From a virus: a DNA stretch of 35,473 nucleotides. Below are positions 21,507 to 29,073 of the stretch, piece by piece. A model generated the notes under the pieces. The model ran no database searches, had not been told where the DNA came from, and saw only the letters and a program-made list of their open reading frames with translations. A program made the translations under genes and the position numbers. How positions within the stretch are numbered: position 1 is the first letter of the stretch; every line of letters begins with the position of its first letter. The stretch spans positions 1-35,473 of the IMG/VR virus record IMGVR_UViG_3300044729_003256, one strand, 5' to 3'.

Positions 21507-22696
21507 TACTGATTGACAGCCAACAGTTGATGCGGGTCTTGTACTTGGTTCACATCGATACTGACATGTTTGATGCCTTGTCTGCGATATTCTGCTAGAT
21601 AAAACATGTGTGGTAACAACACCCTTTCCAGTTCGCTGTGAAGCCCGCGAGCTCCGGTGCGATTTTCCAAGGTACGTTGCGCTATGAGATTCAGCGCCTC
21701 AGCGGAGAATTCTAGTTCTACATTGTCACGTTCAAACAGCCAATGATACTGACTGATGTAGCTGTGTTTTACATCCTGCAAGATTTTCACAAGGTCTTCG
21801 CGAGTGAGCTCACTGAGGCTTACCCAACTGGGAAAGCGGCCCACAAATTCTGGAATCATACCAAATTTGATTAGGTCTTCAGGTGTGACATCTTCAAGAT
21901 ACTGTTCAGGGTCTTCTGTGACTCGGGCATTGAATCCAATGCTGGTTCCTTTGATGCGATTTTTTACTATGTTATCCAGTCCCACAAAAGCACCGCCGGC
22001 AATGAACAAAATATTGGTAGTGTCAATTTCCACGGTTTCACCTGCAGGATGTTTGCGACCGCCTGTGGGGGTGATTCTGCAACGTGTGCCTTCAACCAGT
22101 TTAAGCAGGGCCTGTTGCACGCCTTCGCCTGAAACATCGCGAGTGATGCTGGCGCTTTCGCTGCGGCGACTGATTTTGTCTATTTCATCAATAAACACAA
22201 TACCACGTTGACAGCGTTGTACGTCACCATCAGCTGCTGCAAACAGTCTGGATATCAGGCTTTCAACATCGTCGCCCACATAACCTGCTTCGGTAAGACT
22301 GGTGGCGTCGGCTATCACAAAAGGCACATCTAGATATCGAGCCACACTGCGAGCCAGCAGAGTTTTTCCTGATCCAGTTGGTCCCAACATCAGGATGTTG
22401 GTTTTCTCAATTTCTGCTGTGTTGTCAGTGTTGTTGATGCGTTTGTAATGATTCACAATGGCCACACTGAGAACCTGTTTGGCTCTCTGCTGACCTATCA
22501 CGTACAAGTCAAGATTTTGCTTGATGGCCATGGGATCCAATGTCATGTCCTTGGCCGGCTCAACTTCTTTGTCAACCAGCAGAGTTTGACACAGCTCCAC
22601 ACATTCGTTGCAAATAGCAACTCCTTCGCCAACAATCAGCTTGGCTACTTCGTCTTTGCTTTTACCGCAAAAATTGCACGATGTTGTTTCGGTCAT
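21506..22696 (-). CDS. clpX: ClpX ATP-dependent unfoldase
   Basis: The product is 396 aa, near the usual ~424. The N-terminal zinc domain has C7, C10, C29 and C32. AAA+ motifs are intact: Walker A GPTGSGKT (105-112), Walker B VFIDEID (167-173), pore loop GYVG (138-141), RKH loop (214-216) and sensor-2 GAR (348-350). The IGF loop used to dock on ClpP is present (SIGF, 252-255). It should unfold tagged proteins and feed ClpP, which the phage also encodes at 4544. The ATG overlaps the upstream membrane-protein gene (ATGA); no Shine-Dalgarno. Confidence 0.96.
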   Translation of the reverse strand: MTETTSCNFCGKSKDEVAKLIVGEGVAICNECVELCQTLLVDKEVEPAKDMTLDPMAIKQNLDLYVIGQQRAKQVLSVAIVNHYKRINNTDNTAEIEKTNILMLGPTGSGKTLLARSVARYLDVPFVIADATSLTEAGYVGDDVESLISRLFAAADGDVQRCQRGIVFIDEIDKISRRSESASITRDVSGEGVQQALLKLVEGTRCRITPTGGRKHPAGETVEIDTTNILFIAGGAFVGLDNIVKNRIKGTSIGFNARVTEDPEQYLEDVTPEDLIKFGMIPEFVGRFPSWVSLSELTREDLVKILQDVKHSYISQYHWLFERDNVELEFSAEALNLIAQRTLENRTGARGLHSELERVLLPHMFYLAEYRRQGIKHVSIDVNQVQDPHQLLAVNQ

Positions 22697-24132
22697 GTTT
22701 GATTTTTTTCTTGCAGTCTAGCTGCTACTTGTTCACGCTCGGTTTCGCTCAAGAGCTCGATGTCATATTCGCCCGCTGATATTTTGTCAATCAAATGATC
22801 AATATAAGCTGTGTTGTAGGTATAACTTTCGCTGATGTTCTTGTCAATCAGGATCCAATCATCACCGTTGTACTTATACACACGATTGGGCATGATGTCT
22901 ACTCGCACAAACACATCGCCTTTGCGGGGCGCAGCCGGAAATTCTACTCCAAATCCACTGCTGTTGCCCTGCGGTGGTTCATTGTCGGCCACCAAGGCCA
23001 TCCAGGGCAGTTCTTTGATTTCACCACGTGCCAGACGCATGCGTTGATTTTTCAGTGTGTCATTTGGATGGTCTTGCTTCCACTGGGTTTTGGCATCTTT
23101 AACGGCCTGAGATTCTTCGTCACTGTCGGGCTCGTCCGGTTCAACAACAGGCTCAGGTGGAGTTTGCAGACTGTCGGCCACCATGGGTTTGGAATCTTTG
23201 AACCAAGACCAGTTTCTGAGGTAGGGAAGATCGGGTGATGCTTCCACAGTGTTGGGTTTTGGCGCTGTTTCTTGAATCTGTTGTATTTGATCCTCGGTCA
23301 AGGCACCATCATCGGGCTCGTATTTTGGCGTATCTGTTTTCTGCAGCGCAACTTCGGCCATGGCCGCTGCATAATCATCGCGATGCCATTTGAGACTTTC
23401 TGTTGAAGCCAACACCATCATGATAGCCAAGGGATCAAACACCACCACCAACATTATGATTACCCAACGCACTGCACGTTCCAAGAGATTGGCATCAGGA
23501 TTGTCGCCATAGATCAAGGCAGCTATGTATTTGATTGGTCCAACTTCGGCTTCAACCTTGCGCACTTCGGTGGCAATAGGTGCTCGTTGTTCGTTGAGTT
23601 CGGCTATGAGCTTTTGTTCTGTTTCTATTTCACGCATGAGTCGCGCACGTTCTTTGGTCTGCTGACGGCGAATCTGCACGGCTTTGTCAGCGCCTTTTTC
23701 GTCACTGCTGCGACCCATGACCTGGTCCACGGCCTCATCCATTTGTTTGAGCACACGGCGATTGGCTTCGATGTTTTCTTTGGCTGTTTTGATTTTCTCA
23801 TCATAGATGGCCAGCCGGGCCAACACATCGCCACTGACAAGACTTTGATCGCTGTGGGCCTTGCTGAGAAAACCAAAGATACCCATGCTGGTAATGATCA
23901 TGAGCATGACCACAGCCGGCACAAGATAGATTTTCATGGCCAGGCGACAGCGATGCCAGTATTCGTGTAGCCAGACCGTGACCACAACCTTGGCCAATTC
24001 CAAGAAGCTGCCCATGATTATGATAGGTACCACAGCAGCGGCGAATATGGCCGCAAGGCCTATGATACTGTACCAAGCAGCTACCAGACTGAGGCTCAAG
24101 GCCACGAATAGAGTTAGATAACTTAGAAACAT
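22693..24132 (-). CDS. multi-pass membrane protein with coiled coil (479 aa)
   Basis: N-terminal membrane segments (~5-30, 28-50, 68-90), a long charged coiled coil (~105-200), one more membrane segment (~218-240) and a Pro/Glu/Asp-rich C-terminal region. Near ~395-430, FVRVDIMPNRVYKYNGDDWI resembles a small carbohydrate- or virion-protein repeat. I associate this architecture with T4-like aquatic phages. It is co-translated with clpX. A role in membrane association or virion assembly is inference. Confidence 0.75.
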   Translation of the reverse strand: MFLSYLTLFVALSLSLVAAWYSIIGLAAIFAAAVVPIIIMGSFLELAKVVVTVWLHEYWHRCRLAMKIYLVPAVVMLMIITSMGIFGFLSKAHSDQSLVSGDVLARLAIYDEKIKTAKENIEANRRVLKQMDEAVDQVMGRSSDEKGADKAVQIRRQQTKERARLMREIETEQKLIAELNEQRAPIATEVRKVEAEVGPIKYIAALIYGDNPDANLLERAVRWVIIMLVVVFDPLAIMMVLASTESLKWHRDDYAAAMAEVALQKTDTPKYEPDDGALTEDQIQQIQETAPKPNTVEASPDLPYLRNWSWFKDSKPMVADSLQTPPEPVVEPDEPDSDEESQAVKDAKTQWKQDHPNDTLKNQRMRLARGEIKELPWMALVADNEPPQGNSSGFGVEFPAAPRKGDVFVRVDIMPNRVYKYNGDDWILIDKNISESYTYNTAYIDHLIDKISAGEYDIELLSETEREQVAARLQEKNQT

Positions 24133-24136
24133 AAGA

Positions 24137-24439
24137 TTATTTATAGGGTGACATTTTGTGCACCACGGCGTACTTTACTGCGATCCAGGTGCCAAATTGT
24201 TCATCAGGAACTTCAAACCAAGCGGTTACCGGCTCAAAGCTGCGTTCCAGTTTGCGTTTGACATGCTTTTGAGTGCGCCAGCCACTGCCAAACATTTTTC
24301 TTGCTTCTGCCATTACAGCATACCAAGTCTTGGTATCCGAAAACTCAAACCAAACAAGATGCATCACCTGTGGCGTTTTTCTAAGAAAATCAAGAGACTC
24401 ATGCATGCTCGGCGCAGCGGCATCAGTATTGATAGACAT
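24137..24439 (-). CDS. hypothetical protein (100 aa)
   Basis: The product starts MSINTDAAAPSMHESLDFLR. The core is MHLVWFEFSDTKTWYAVMAE, then basic and aromatic residues (GWRTQKHVKRKLERSFEPVT). AAAGGA lies at good spacing before the ATG. The last codons (Tyr, Lys, stop) spell TATAAATAA next to the following gene's ATG. It is soluble. No family is recognised. Confidence 0.7.
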   Translation of the reverse strand: MSINTDAAAPSMHESLDFLRKTPQVMHLVWFEFSDTKTWYAVMAEARKMFGSGWRTQKHVKRKLERSFEPVTAWFEVPDEQFGTWIAVKYAVVHKMSPYK

Positions 24440-24664
24440 ACCTCATCCTTTCACTGTGTTTCCTTCATAGCATACCCCCTGGCGACCCAGAGTTTTGACT
24501 TTCGTCAAGGACAGTGTTTCAACCTACAGGATTTACGTTCACGTGCCACGGTTGTCTGCCGAGCTCGAGTCAAAGCTTTCTCAGCAGCCCATTGAACCAC
24601 CCCATCTCACAGGCAATGCATGTGTATGCTAACACAGCCTGTGACTGAAGTCAAATGTATTGGA
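24440..24664. other. 225-base gap without a confident gene
   Basis: No convincing coding sequence. A nested hairpin lies at 24607-24644: outer 8-bp stem TCACAGGC/GCCTGTGA, inner TGTGT/ACACA. A short TTGAC/GTCAA palindrome lies near 24495. A 31-residue GTG-initiated frame on the minus strand is not supported. The gap may be a processing or transcription-end region of the upstream gene. Confidence 0.5.
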
Positions 24665-25090
24665 TCAAAACCGCGACAACGGAGGGACAGTGTTGATACC
24701 AGAAAGACCGGCCACGGTCTGAAATTGATTCCATGCGTCTTTGACCGCAGGATTTTTTTCTAGATCTGAACTGATCACCGTGGCTTCTAACCAGGTATAG
24801 GGAAATCTTGGAAGTCGAGCATCAAACTGGCGAGGCTGATGTAGGCGCCCGGATTCATATAATTCAATGGCAACATCCCGCAACAAATCTTCTTGATCGT
24901 CGTCAAAGTCAATCCACTCCGGTGCACTCCAACCCTGTTTCGCGCGATAGCCGTTCCACACTGATTGCCACTGTTCTTCATCTCTGGGATCAAGATCGGT
25001 GCGTGATATCACGATCAAAACATCGTTGATGTCCACATTGCCTTGTGCGATATCACGCACACATCTACTAAAACTGAATCCGATCTTCAT
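24665..25090 (-). CDS. conserved T4-like phage protein (141 aa)
   Basis: The product starts MKIGFSFSRCVRDIAQGNVD, then INDVLIVISRTDLDPRDEEQ and SGRLHQPRQFDARLPRF, a pattern I associate with T4-like aquatic phages. Soluble, alpha/beta. The ATG overlaps the upstream gene (ATGA). It is in the run of genes following the DNA ligase. Function unknown. Confidence 0.8.
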   Translation of the reverse strand: MKIGFSFSRCVRDIAQGNVDINDVLIVISRTDLDPRDEEQWQSVWNGYRAKQGWSAPEWIDFDDDQEDLLRDVAIELYESGRLHQPRQFDARLPRFPYTWLEATVISSDLEKNPAVKDAWNQFQTVAGLSGINTVPPLSRF

Positions 25091-25266
25091 GCCGTTTTGG
25101 TCATGCCAAAACGATCAAGGATGTGCTGTTGCAGTTCAGGATCATGACACATAGCCACAATCTGCTCTACCACAGTTTCGCCAAAACGCACCAGTAACTG
25201 GCCACCCACGTCAGGATAGTGACTGCCACCTACCTGCAGAGCAATGTCATGCCAAGGTTGCTTCAT
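25087..25266 (-). CDS. small conserved phage protein (59 aa)
   Basis: The product starts MKQPWHDIALQVGGSHYPDV. The VGGSHYPDVGG stretch is a motif I associate with small phage proteins of unknown role. It is joined by ATGA overlaps to the ligase upstream and to the 24665 gene downstream. Soluble, helical C-terminal half. Function unknown. Confidence 0.7.
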   Translation of the reverse strand: MKQPWHDIALQVGGSHYPDVGGQLLVRFGETVVEQIVAMCHDPELQQHILDRFGMTKTA

Positions 25267-26642
25267 ATTTTTTCTCCTGCTTCAAAACTTCTAAATCTCA
25301 AGAATCGCGGGAATCGGAGGCTGTAGCTTCCGTCTTGGTTTTGTGTGACGGCGTCAGCTTGCACTTCAACCAAGTGACCCAATAACTGATCCCGACTGTG
25401 CCAATACTCATCACGATCAGCATCAGACAGGCCACTACCAACATTAACTCTAATCCTACGTCCATGGTCTTCTCCTTCACAAACTATAGCACCCAAGCGT
25501 CCGGCATTGCGACCAGTGCCTTCTTCAAAGTCCACAATATTTAGATCAACTGTGATCGTGGGTTTCCATTTCATCCAGTAATCTGCACGTTTACACACAT
25601 ATGGTGCGCCAACGTCCTTGATCATGATGCCTTCAAAACCTTCGGCCACGCAGTCCTCAGCATAGCGGCGCATGATGTCATGACCTTCAGCAGTGTTCAA
25701 ATCAACTTCAAGACCGGTCACAATGCGCAAACTGGATTCTTTGTCTTCCAATCTCGCACGGGCCTGCTCCAAATAATCAAAACGTTTGTACTGCTGCGCA
25801 TTCCAGTAGCCACGCTGGAAATCGTCCAAGGGAATGACATCAAAAATATTGTACACCATGTTGGCAGTTTCCACATCACTTTTGCGATGTGCCTGCTTCA
25901 TGAGCTTTTGAAAACTTTCGCCTGTGACTTCACCATCCAACACAAAGCGACCGCCCGAACCCAGACTTTTCTGGAATGCAGAACGGTGCAACAGGATGTC
26001 TTTTTCAATCTGCGGAAAGTTGGCAAACTGTTTGCCATTGCGACTGAACAAGGCCACGTTCATGCCCTGTATCACTGCCAACACACGCACACCGTCCAGC
26101 TTGGGCTCAAGTCGCTTGATGCCTGTGAGCTTCTTGGGCTGGTCGGCGGAATCTTGTGCCAGCTGACAAGTAAACACCGGTATGCGATATTCAGTCTTGC
26201 CCAGGATCTTGTTGAGAGTTTTTTCACTTATGCCGCAGCGTAGATCCTTGATCAACACTCGACGGCAAATCATGTTCCACTCGTCGCTGTCAAATTCTTG
26301 GCTAAGGTCTTCGATGCTTTGGCGAGCGTTGCCACCTGTTACTGATCTAGTGCGTAGACTTTCCAGCAGTGCCCAGAATCGGGGCCAGTCATTGGCAGCA
26401 TTGACAATGCCTTGAGTCTCAGGCACCTGCTTGATATGAAACGTATAGTAAGGATTGTAAGCTTGATAACAGTTATATAGAAAACACTGTGCTGCTGCAC
26501 TGCCCAACTTGGAGGCCATGAGAGCCTTTTCAATCACCGACTCTTTGTGCAGGCGACTGTCCGAACTTTCCAAATCACGGATCCAATCTGCTGCCAATTT
26601 GAGTCCTTGATACCTTGCATTTCTGAAATCTATTGTTTCCAT
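25263..26642 (-). CDS. T4-type ATP-dependent DNA ligase
   Basis: The product is 459 aa, close to T4 gp30 (487). Nucleotidyltransferase motifs are complete: motif I EPKLDG with AMP-accepting Lys181, motif III FVLDGEV (233-239), motif IV EGFEGIMIK (334-342) and motif V WMKWKP (356-361). The first ~170 residues form a helical DNA-binding domain, and the C-terminal ~100 an OB fold. It seals nicks in DNA replication and repair. TAAATATC lies directly before the ATG with no Shine-Dalgarno. Confidence 0.95.
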   Translation of the reverse strand: METIDFRNARYQGLKLAADWIRDLESSDSRLHKESVIEKALMASKLGSAAAQCFLYNCYQAYNPYYTFHIKQVPETQGIVNAANDWPRFWALLESLRTRSVTGGNARQSIEDLSQEFDSDEWNMICRRVLIKDLRCGISEKTLNKILGKTEYRIPVFTCQLAQDSADQPKKLTGIKRLEPKLDGVRVLAVIQGMNVALFSRNGKQFANFPQIEKDILLHRSAFQKSLGSGGRFVLDGEVTGESFQKLMKQAHRKSDVETANMVYNIFDVIPLDDFQRGYWNAQQYKRFDYLEQARARLEDKESSLRIVTGLEVDLNTAEGHDIMRRYAEDCVAEGFEGIMIKDVGAPYVCKRADYWMKWKPTITVDLNIVDFEEGTGRNAGRLGAIVCEGEDHGRRIRVNVGSGLSDADRDEYWHSRDQLLGHLVEVQADAVTQNQDGSYSLRFPRFLRFRSFEAGEKI

Positions 26643-26684
26643 GATATTTACGAATTCGCTGTTGGGTTGATAGCAGTATACAAT

Positions 26685-27389
26685 TTATTGGATCTGATTC
26701 AACACCTGTTGGGCCATGACACGGTGACCATCAGCGTCGGGATGGAAACCGTCGCTGTCAAGATAGCCATACTCTCGACAAAAGCCCCACATGTCTGGTC
26801 GTCCGGGAAATCGTATCTGATTGTGTTGATAAGGTGCTAATACCGGTGCCAGGGCTGTGTCTTTTTTAAAGTCTTTCATCAACAGGTATCTGAACTGATA
26901 ACCCTGGCTGGTAAGATCTTCAAATAGATGTTTGATGAATATAGAACTAACCAGTTGAATGGTGTCTATGTCCATGGACTTTACATGTTTAAGAACATCC
27001 ATACTGTCACGTGAAAAGTAGGTCCAAGGCACAAGATCAGATTCCCAAGGTATCCATTTGCTTTGATTGCCTTGATACCAATCGCACACAGCATCCAGTC
27101 GCACTGTTTCTGTGATGTTGAGCAACACCATGGTATCTTGTGGATCATAGGCATTGTTTTGCAGCACATGACTGATGGCCTGCCGTGTGACCATGTTGCC
27201 ATGCGAACCGGCTGCAACATTTACAAGACTAGTGACTTCAAGACCACGAGCCACGTGACCCACCCAGGTGCGAGGTTCGGCGCCATGCAGAAAACTGCAG
27301 GCGCCTGGATGATCTGCACGAGGTGGCATGCCACCTATGCCATCTGCTGTGAAACTGCAACCACCTGCCACAATGTGCTTGATCTTCAT
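26685..27389 (-). CDS. SGNH/GDSL-like hydrolase (234 aa)
   Basis: The N-terminal GGCSFTADG resembles the GDS block with the nucleophile Ser. NVAAGSHGN (~57-65) would be the Gly/Asn block, and the C-terminal DGFHPDADGHRVMAQQVL carries the Asp-x-x-His pair. This fits the SGNH esterase/lipase superfamily, though the first block reads GCS. Substrates of the family include acyl and acetyl esters; the one here is unknown. No signal peptide. It might modify envelope or virion glycans (inference). Confidence 0.7.
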   Translation of the reverse strand: MKIKHIVAGGCSFTADGIGGMPPRADHPGACSFLHGAEPRTWVGHVARGLEVTSLVNVAAGSHGNMVTRQAISHVLQNNAYDPQDTMVLLNITETVRLDAVCDWYQGNQSKWIPWESDLVPWTYFSRDSMDVLKHVKSMDIDTIQLVSSIFIKHLFEDLTSQGYQFRYLLMKDFKKDTALAPVLAPYQHNQIRFPGRPDMWGFCREYGYLDSDGFHPDADGHRVMAQQVLNQIQ

Positions 27390-27393
27390 ACCG

Positions 27394-27792
27394 TCACCAG
27401 CTGCTGTTGTAAAATACCTTGAGGCCCATGAACAAGTCAGCCTTGGCCAAGCGAATGAACTCTAGGTCCTGCGCACGATAATATTCGTCACTTTCCTCAC
27501 CAAAGAAAAATCCACGTGTGGAGGGCAATGCATTGTTGAGAATATCTTTTTCCAGCTGATCCAAATCTTCCCAGGTCAGCTCTAGTTCAACTCCATTGAA
27601 GGTGTCGTACTTGACACCTTTGCGTTCGGCCAACTTCTCCATCCAGCCCTGCAGGTTAGGATGCTTACGCCAGTACATGATTTCACGAGGCTTGCTGATG
27701 GTACTGGTTTCTTTGTCAAAATCATAGTTGTCCCAGTATTCTCTATTCTGACCAGCCTTGGCGGCCACGTATGCGTATTGATCCAATCCCAT
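27394..27792 (-). CDS. conserved phage protein, MGLDQYAYV family (132 aa)
   Basis: The product starts MGLDQYAYVAAKAGQNREYW. EIMYWRKHPNLQGWMEKLAE and GFFFGEESDEYYRAQDLEFI are the hallmarks of a widespread phage/prophage family of unknown function. AGGAG lies 6 bases before the ATG. Soluble. It sits in an early-type run with promoters at 28253 and 28668. Confidence 0.85.
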   Translation of the reverse strand: MGLDQYAYVAAKAGQNREYWDNYDFDKETSTISKPREIMYWRKHPNLQGWMEKLAERKGVKYDTFNGVELELTWEDLDQLEKDILNNALPSTRGFFFGEESDEYYRAQDLEFIRLAKADLFMGLKVFYNSSW

Positions 27793-27804
27793 GTCAGTCT
27801 CCTA

Positions 27805-28035
27805 TTAGTCCAGCAGGGTCATGTATGCTTCGGGGTTCTTGTTGGCAAACCAGGACAGCCCATTGCGTACACCGTTATAGTCGCCCATCAGCTCGCAGCC
27901 TTTGAGATAATCATACACCGCCAGCTCTTCCGGAGTCAGCACACAGGTTTCACCCGAAAACGGATTCTGAACTTCAGCAGGCTCAGCGTCCATGATAGTG
28001 ATGCCAGGGAAAAGATCAAAAATTGTTTTGGACAT
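27805..28035 (-). CDS. conserved small phage protein (76 aa)
   Basis: The product starts MSKTIFDLFPGITIMDAEPA. The NPFSGETCVLTPEELAVYDY and WFANKNPEAYMTLLD stretches are typical of a small conserved phage family. AAGGAG lies 6 bases upstream of the ATG. Acidic and soluble. Function unknown. Confidence 0.8.
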   Translation of the reverse strand: MSKTIFDLFPGITIMDAEPAEVQNPFSGETCVLTPEELAVYDYLKGCELMGDYNGVRNGLSWFANKNPEAYMTLLD

Positions 28036-28048
28036 GTTGCTCTCCTTA

Positions 28049-28225
28049 TTAATCTTTTATTAAATTTGCCGGTGTTAAACGATCAGCATGTACCCAAGTG
28101 AACCATCCTAGACCCAGGGCACCAACCTTTACATACTGTAGGCGTTTACGCAACACTTCGCCTACTAGAACACCGTGTTCACGATTCTTAAATATCACAT
28201 ATTCGCCTTTAGTCCAGACTTTCAT
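28049..28225 (-). CDS. small KOW/SH3-like phage protein (58 aa)
   Basis: The start MKVWTKGEYVIFKNREHGVL follows AAGGAG at 6 bases; an upstream in-frame ATG would lie above the promoter at 28253. The small beta-barrel look (GEYVIFKNREHGVLVGEVLR) fits a KOW- or SH3-like fold, which is inference. It is the first gene of its transcript. Confidence 0.7.
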   Translation of the reverse strand: MKVWTKGEYVIFKNREHGVLVGEVLRKRLQYVKVGALGLGWFTWVHADRLTPANLIKD

Positions 28226-28252
28226 GTTGCTCCTTGTTATCAATATGCCATT

Positions 28253-28281
28253 ATTATAGCATTGGCGTGAATTTTGATCAA
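28253..28281 (-). promoter_or_regulatory. sigma70-type promoter, TTGATC-17-TATAAT
   Basis: TTGATC (28276-28281), 17 bases, TATAAT (28253-28258) on the minus strand, 27 bases before the ATG at 28225. The leader GATAACAAGGAGCAAC matches the early leaders at 539 and 1141. Confidence 0.85.
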
Positions 28282-28284
28282 CGG

Positions 28285-28635
28285 TTACTTGATCAGGGCA
28301 TATGGAGCATTCCATTTTCCAATGTTGACACTGATATAATGCGAGCAGTGAAAATAATCGGTCTGTGCATCCGAATGGTCAAAGTAATCTGGTCCGTACA
28401 TGGCTGGAATAACTTCGCTCAGAAAGTCTTTGGCACGGCCAGTAAAGTGTTCGTGATACCAGTAGGGATTGACCTGGGCACGATTGTCACCAAAATCAAT
28501 ATCGCCTTGCTTGATATTCAGCACCAGGGTGCTGTGATTGCGAACAGCCAAGCTGGCTTTGACATTGTATTTTTTGCAAATGGCCTTGATAGTGGGTGCC
28601 AGTTTTGCTTTCATCTCTTGGGAAACGTATGCCAT
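28285..28635 (-). CDS. conserved phage protein (116 aa)
   Basis: The product starts MAYVSQEMKAKLAPTIKAIC. SLAVRNHSTLVLNIKQGDID, NPYWYHEHFTGRAKDFLSEV and SVNIGKWNAPY are features of a widespread phage/plasmid family of unknown function. AAGGAG lies 9 bases before the ATG, directly behind the promoter at 28668-28696. Soluble. Confidence 0.85.
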   Translation of the reverse strand: MAYVSQEMKAKLAPTIKAICKKYNVKASLAVRNHSTLVLNIKQGDIDFGDNRAQVNPYWYHEHFTGRAKDFLSEVIPAMYGPDYFDHSDAQTDYFHCSHYISVNIGKWNAPYALIK

Positions 28636-28667
28636 TTGTCGCGCTCCTTATCAGTTACTGTACCAAT

Positions 28668-28696
28668 ATTGTAGCAAAAAGACGAATTTTGGTCAA
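28668..28696 (-). promoter_or_regulatory. sigma70-type promoter, TTGACC-17-TACAAT
   Basis: TTGACC (28691-28696), 17 bases, TACAAT (28668-28673) on the minus strand. Just upstream is CAGCAACATTGTTTTG, part of the box shared with the promoters at 1171 and 7141. Confidence 0.8.
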
Positions 28697-28714
28697 CCAA
28701 AACAATGTTGCTGA

Positions 28715-28798
28715 TCAGCTATGGTGATTGTCGTCATCGGTAAAGGCAAAGTAGCCCCAGATCGCAATCATTACACAAATCAAAACAAACCAGATCAT
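28715..28798 (-). CDS. 27-aa single-pass membrane peptide
   Basis: The peptide starts MIWFVLICVMIAIWGYFAFT and ends DDDNHHS: one membrane helix and an acidic tail. AAGGA lies 6 bases before the ATG. It follows the small membrane protein at 28808 within 10 bases. Too short for homology calls; a membrane-active early peptide is possible. Confidence 0.6.
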   Translation of the reverse strand: MIWFVLICVMIAIWGYFAFTDDDNHHS

Positions 28799-28807
28799 GT
28801 CGTGTCC

Positions 28808-29038
28808 TTAGGTTAGCAATTTAACAATTAAACCTGTTGTATAAATTGCAAGAAGTGTTGCATTTATTGTAATAAGACTCCACTCGCGCCATTTTATGGC
28901 CACAATCAGCCACAAAAAAGCACCTACATTCAGCAGGGCCGGGCCCAGTGGGTAGATGTTAACACTAGTGCAAATCGCGCCCACAATTGTTACAAAAGTT
29001 GCAAGCCACTTTAGGTAAAATACAAAGTCTTTTTTCAT
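28808..29038 (-). CDS. small three-helix membrane protein (76 aa)
   Basis: The start MKKDFVFYLKWLATFVTIVG is taken because the promoter's TATACT ends 6 bases before this ATG. About three hydrophobic segments (8-24, 30-48, 55-74). The transcript would be leaderless. The pattern resembles small membrane proteins of T4-like phages. Function unknown. Confidence 0.7.
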   Translation of the reverse strand: MKKDFVFYLKWLATFVTIVGAICTSVNIYPLGPALLNVGAFLWLIVAIKWREWSLITINATLLAIYTTGLIVKLLT

Positions 29039-29044
29039 GCTCAC

Positions 29045-29073
29045 AGTATAGCATGATTGGCCATTTAGGTCAA
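29045..29073 (-). promoter_or_regulatory. sigma70-type promoter, TTGACC-17-TATACT, leaderless
   Basis: TTGACC (29068-29073), 17 bases, TATACT (29045-29050) on the minus strand. The ATG at 29038 is 6 bases further, leaving no room for a ribosome binding site. The -35 overlaps the stop of the virion-type gene. Confidence 0.75.

Noticed and set aside
24138-24145. TATAAATA as a late promoter for the 22693-24132 gene
   Set aside because: It coincides with Tyr-Lys-stop codons of the upstream gene and is only 5 bases from ATG, so chance is likely. Kept only as part of the leaderless observation, not as a feature.
24495-24595. GTG-initiated 31-residue frame on the minus strand
   Set aside because: No ribosome binding site with proper spacing, no recognisable pattern and too short to support.
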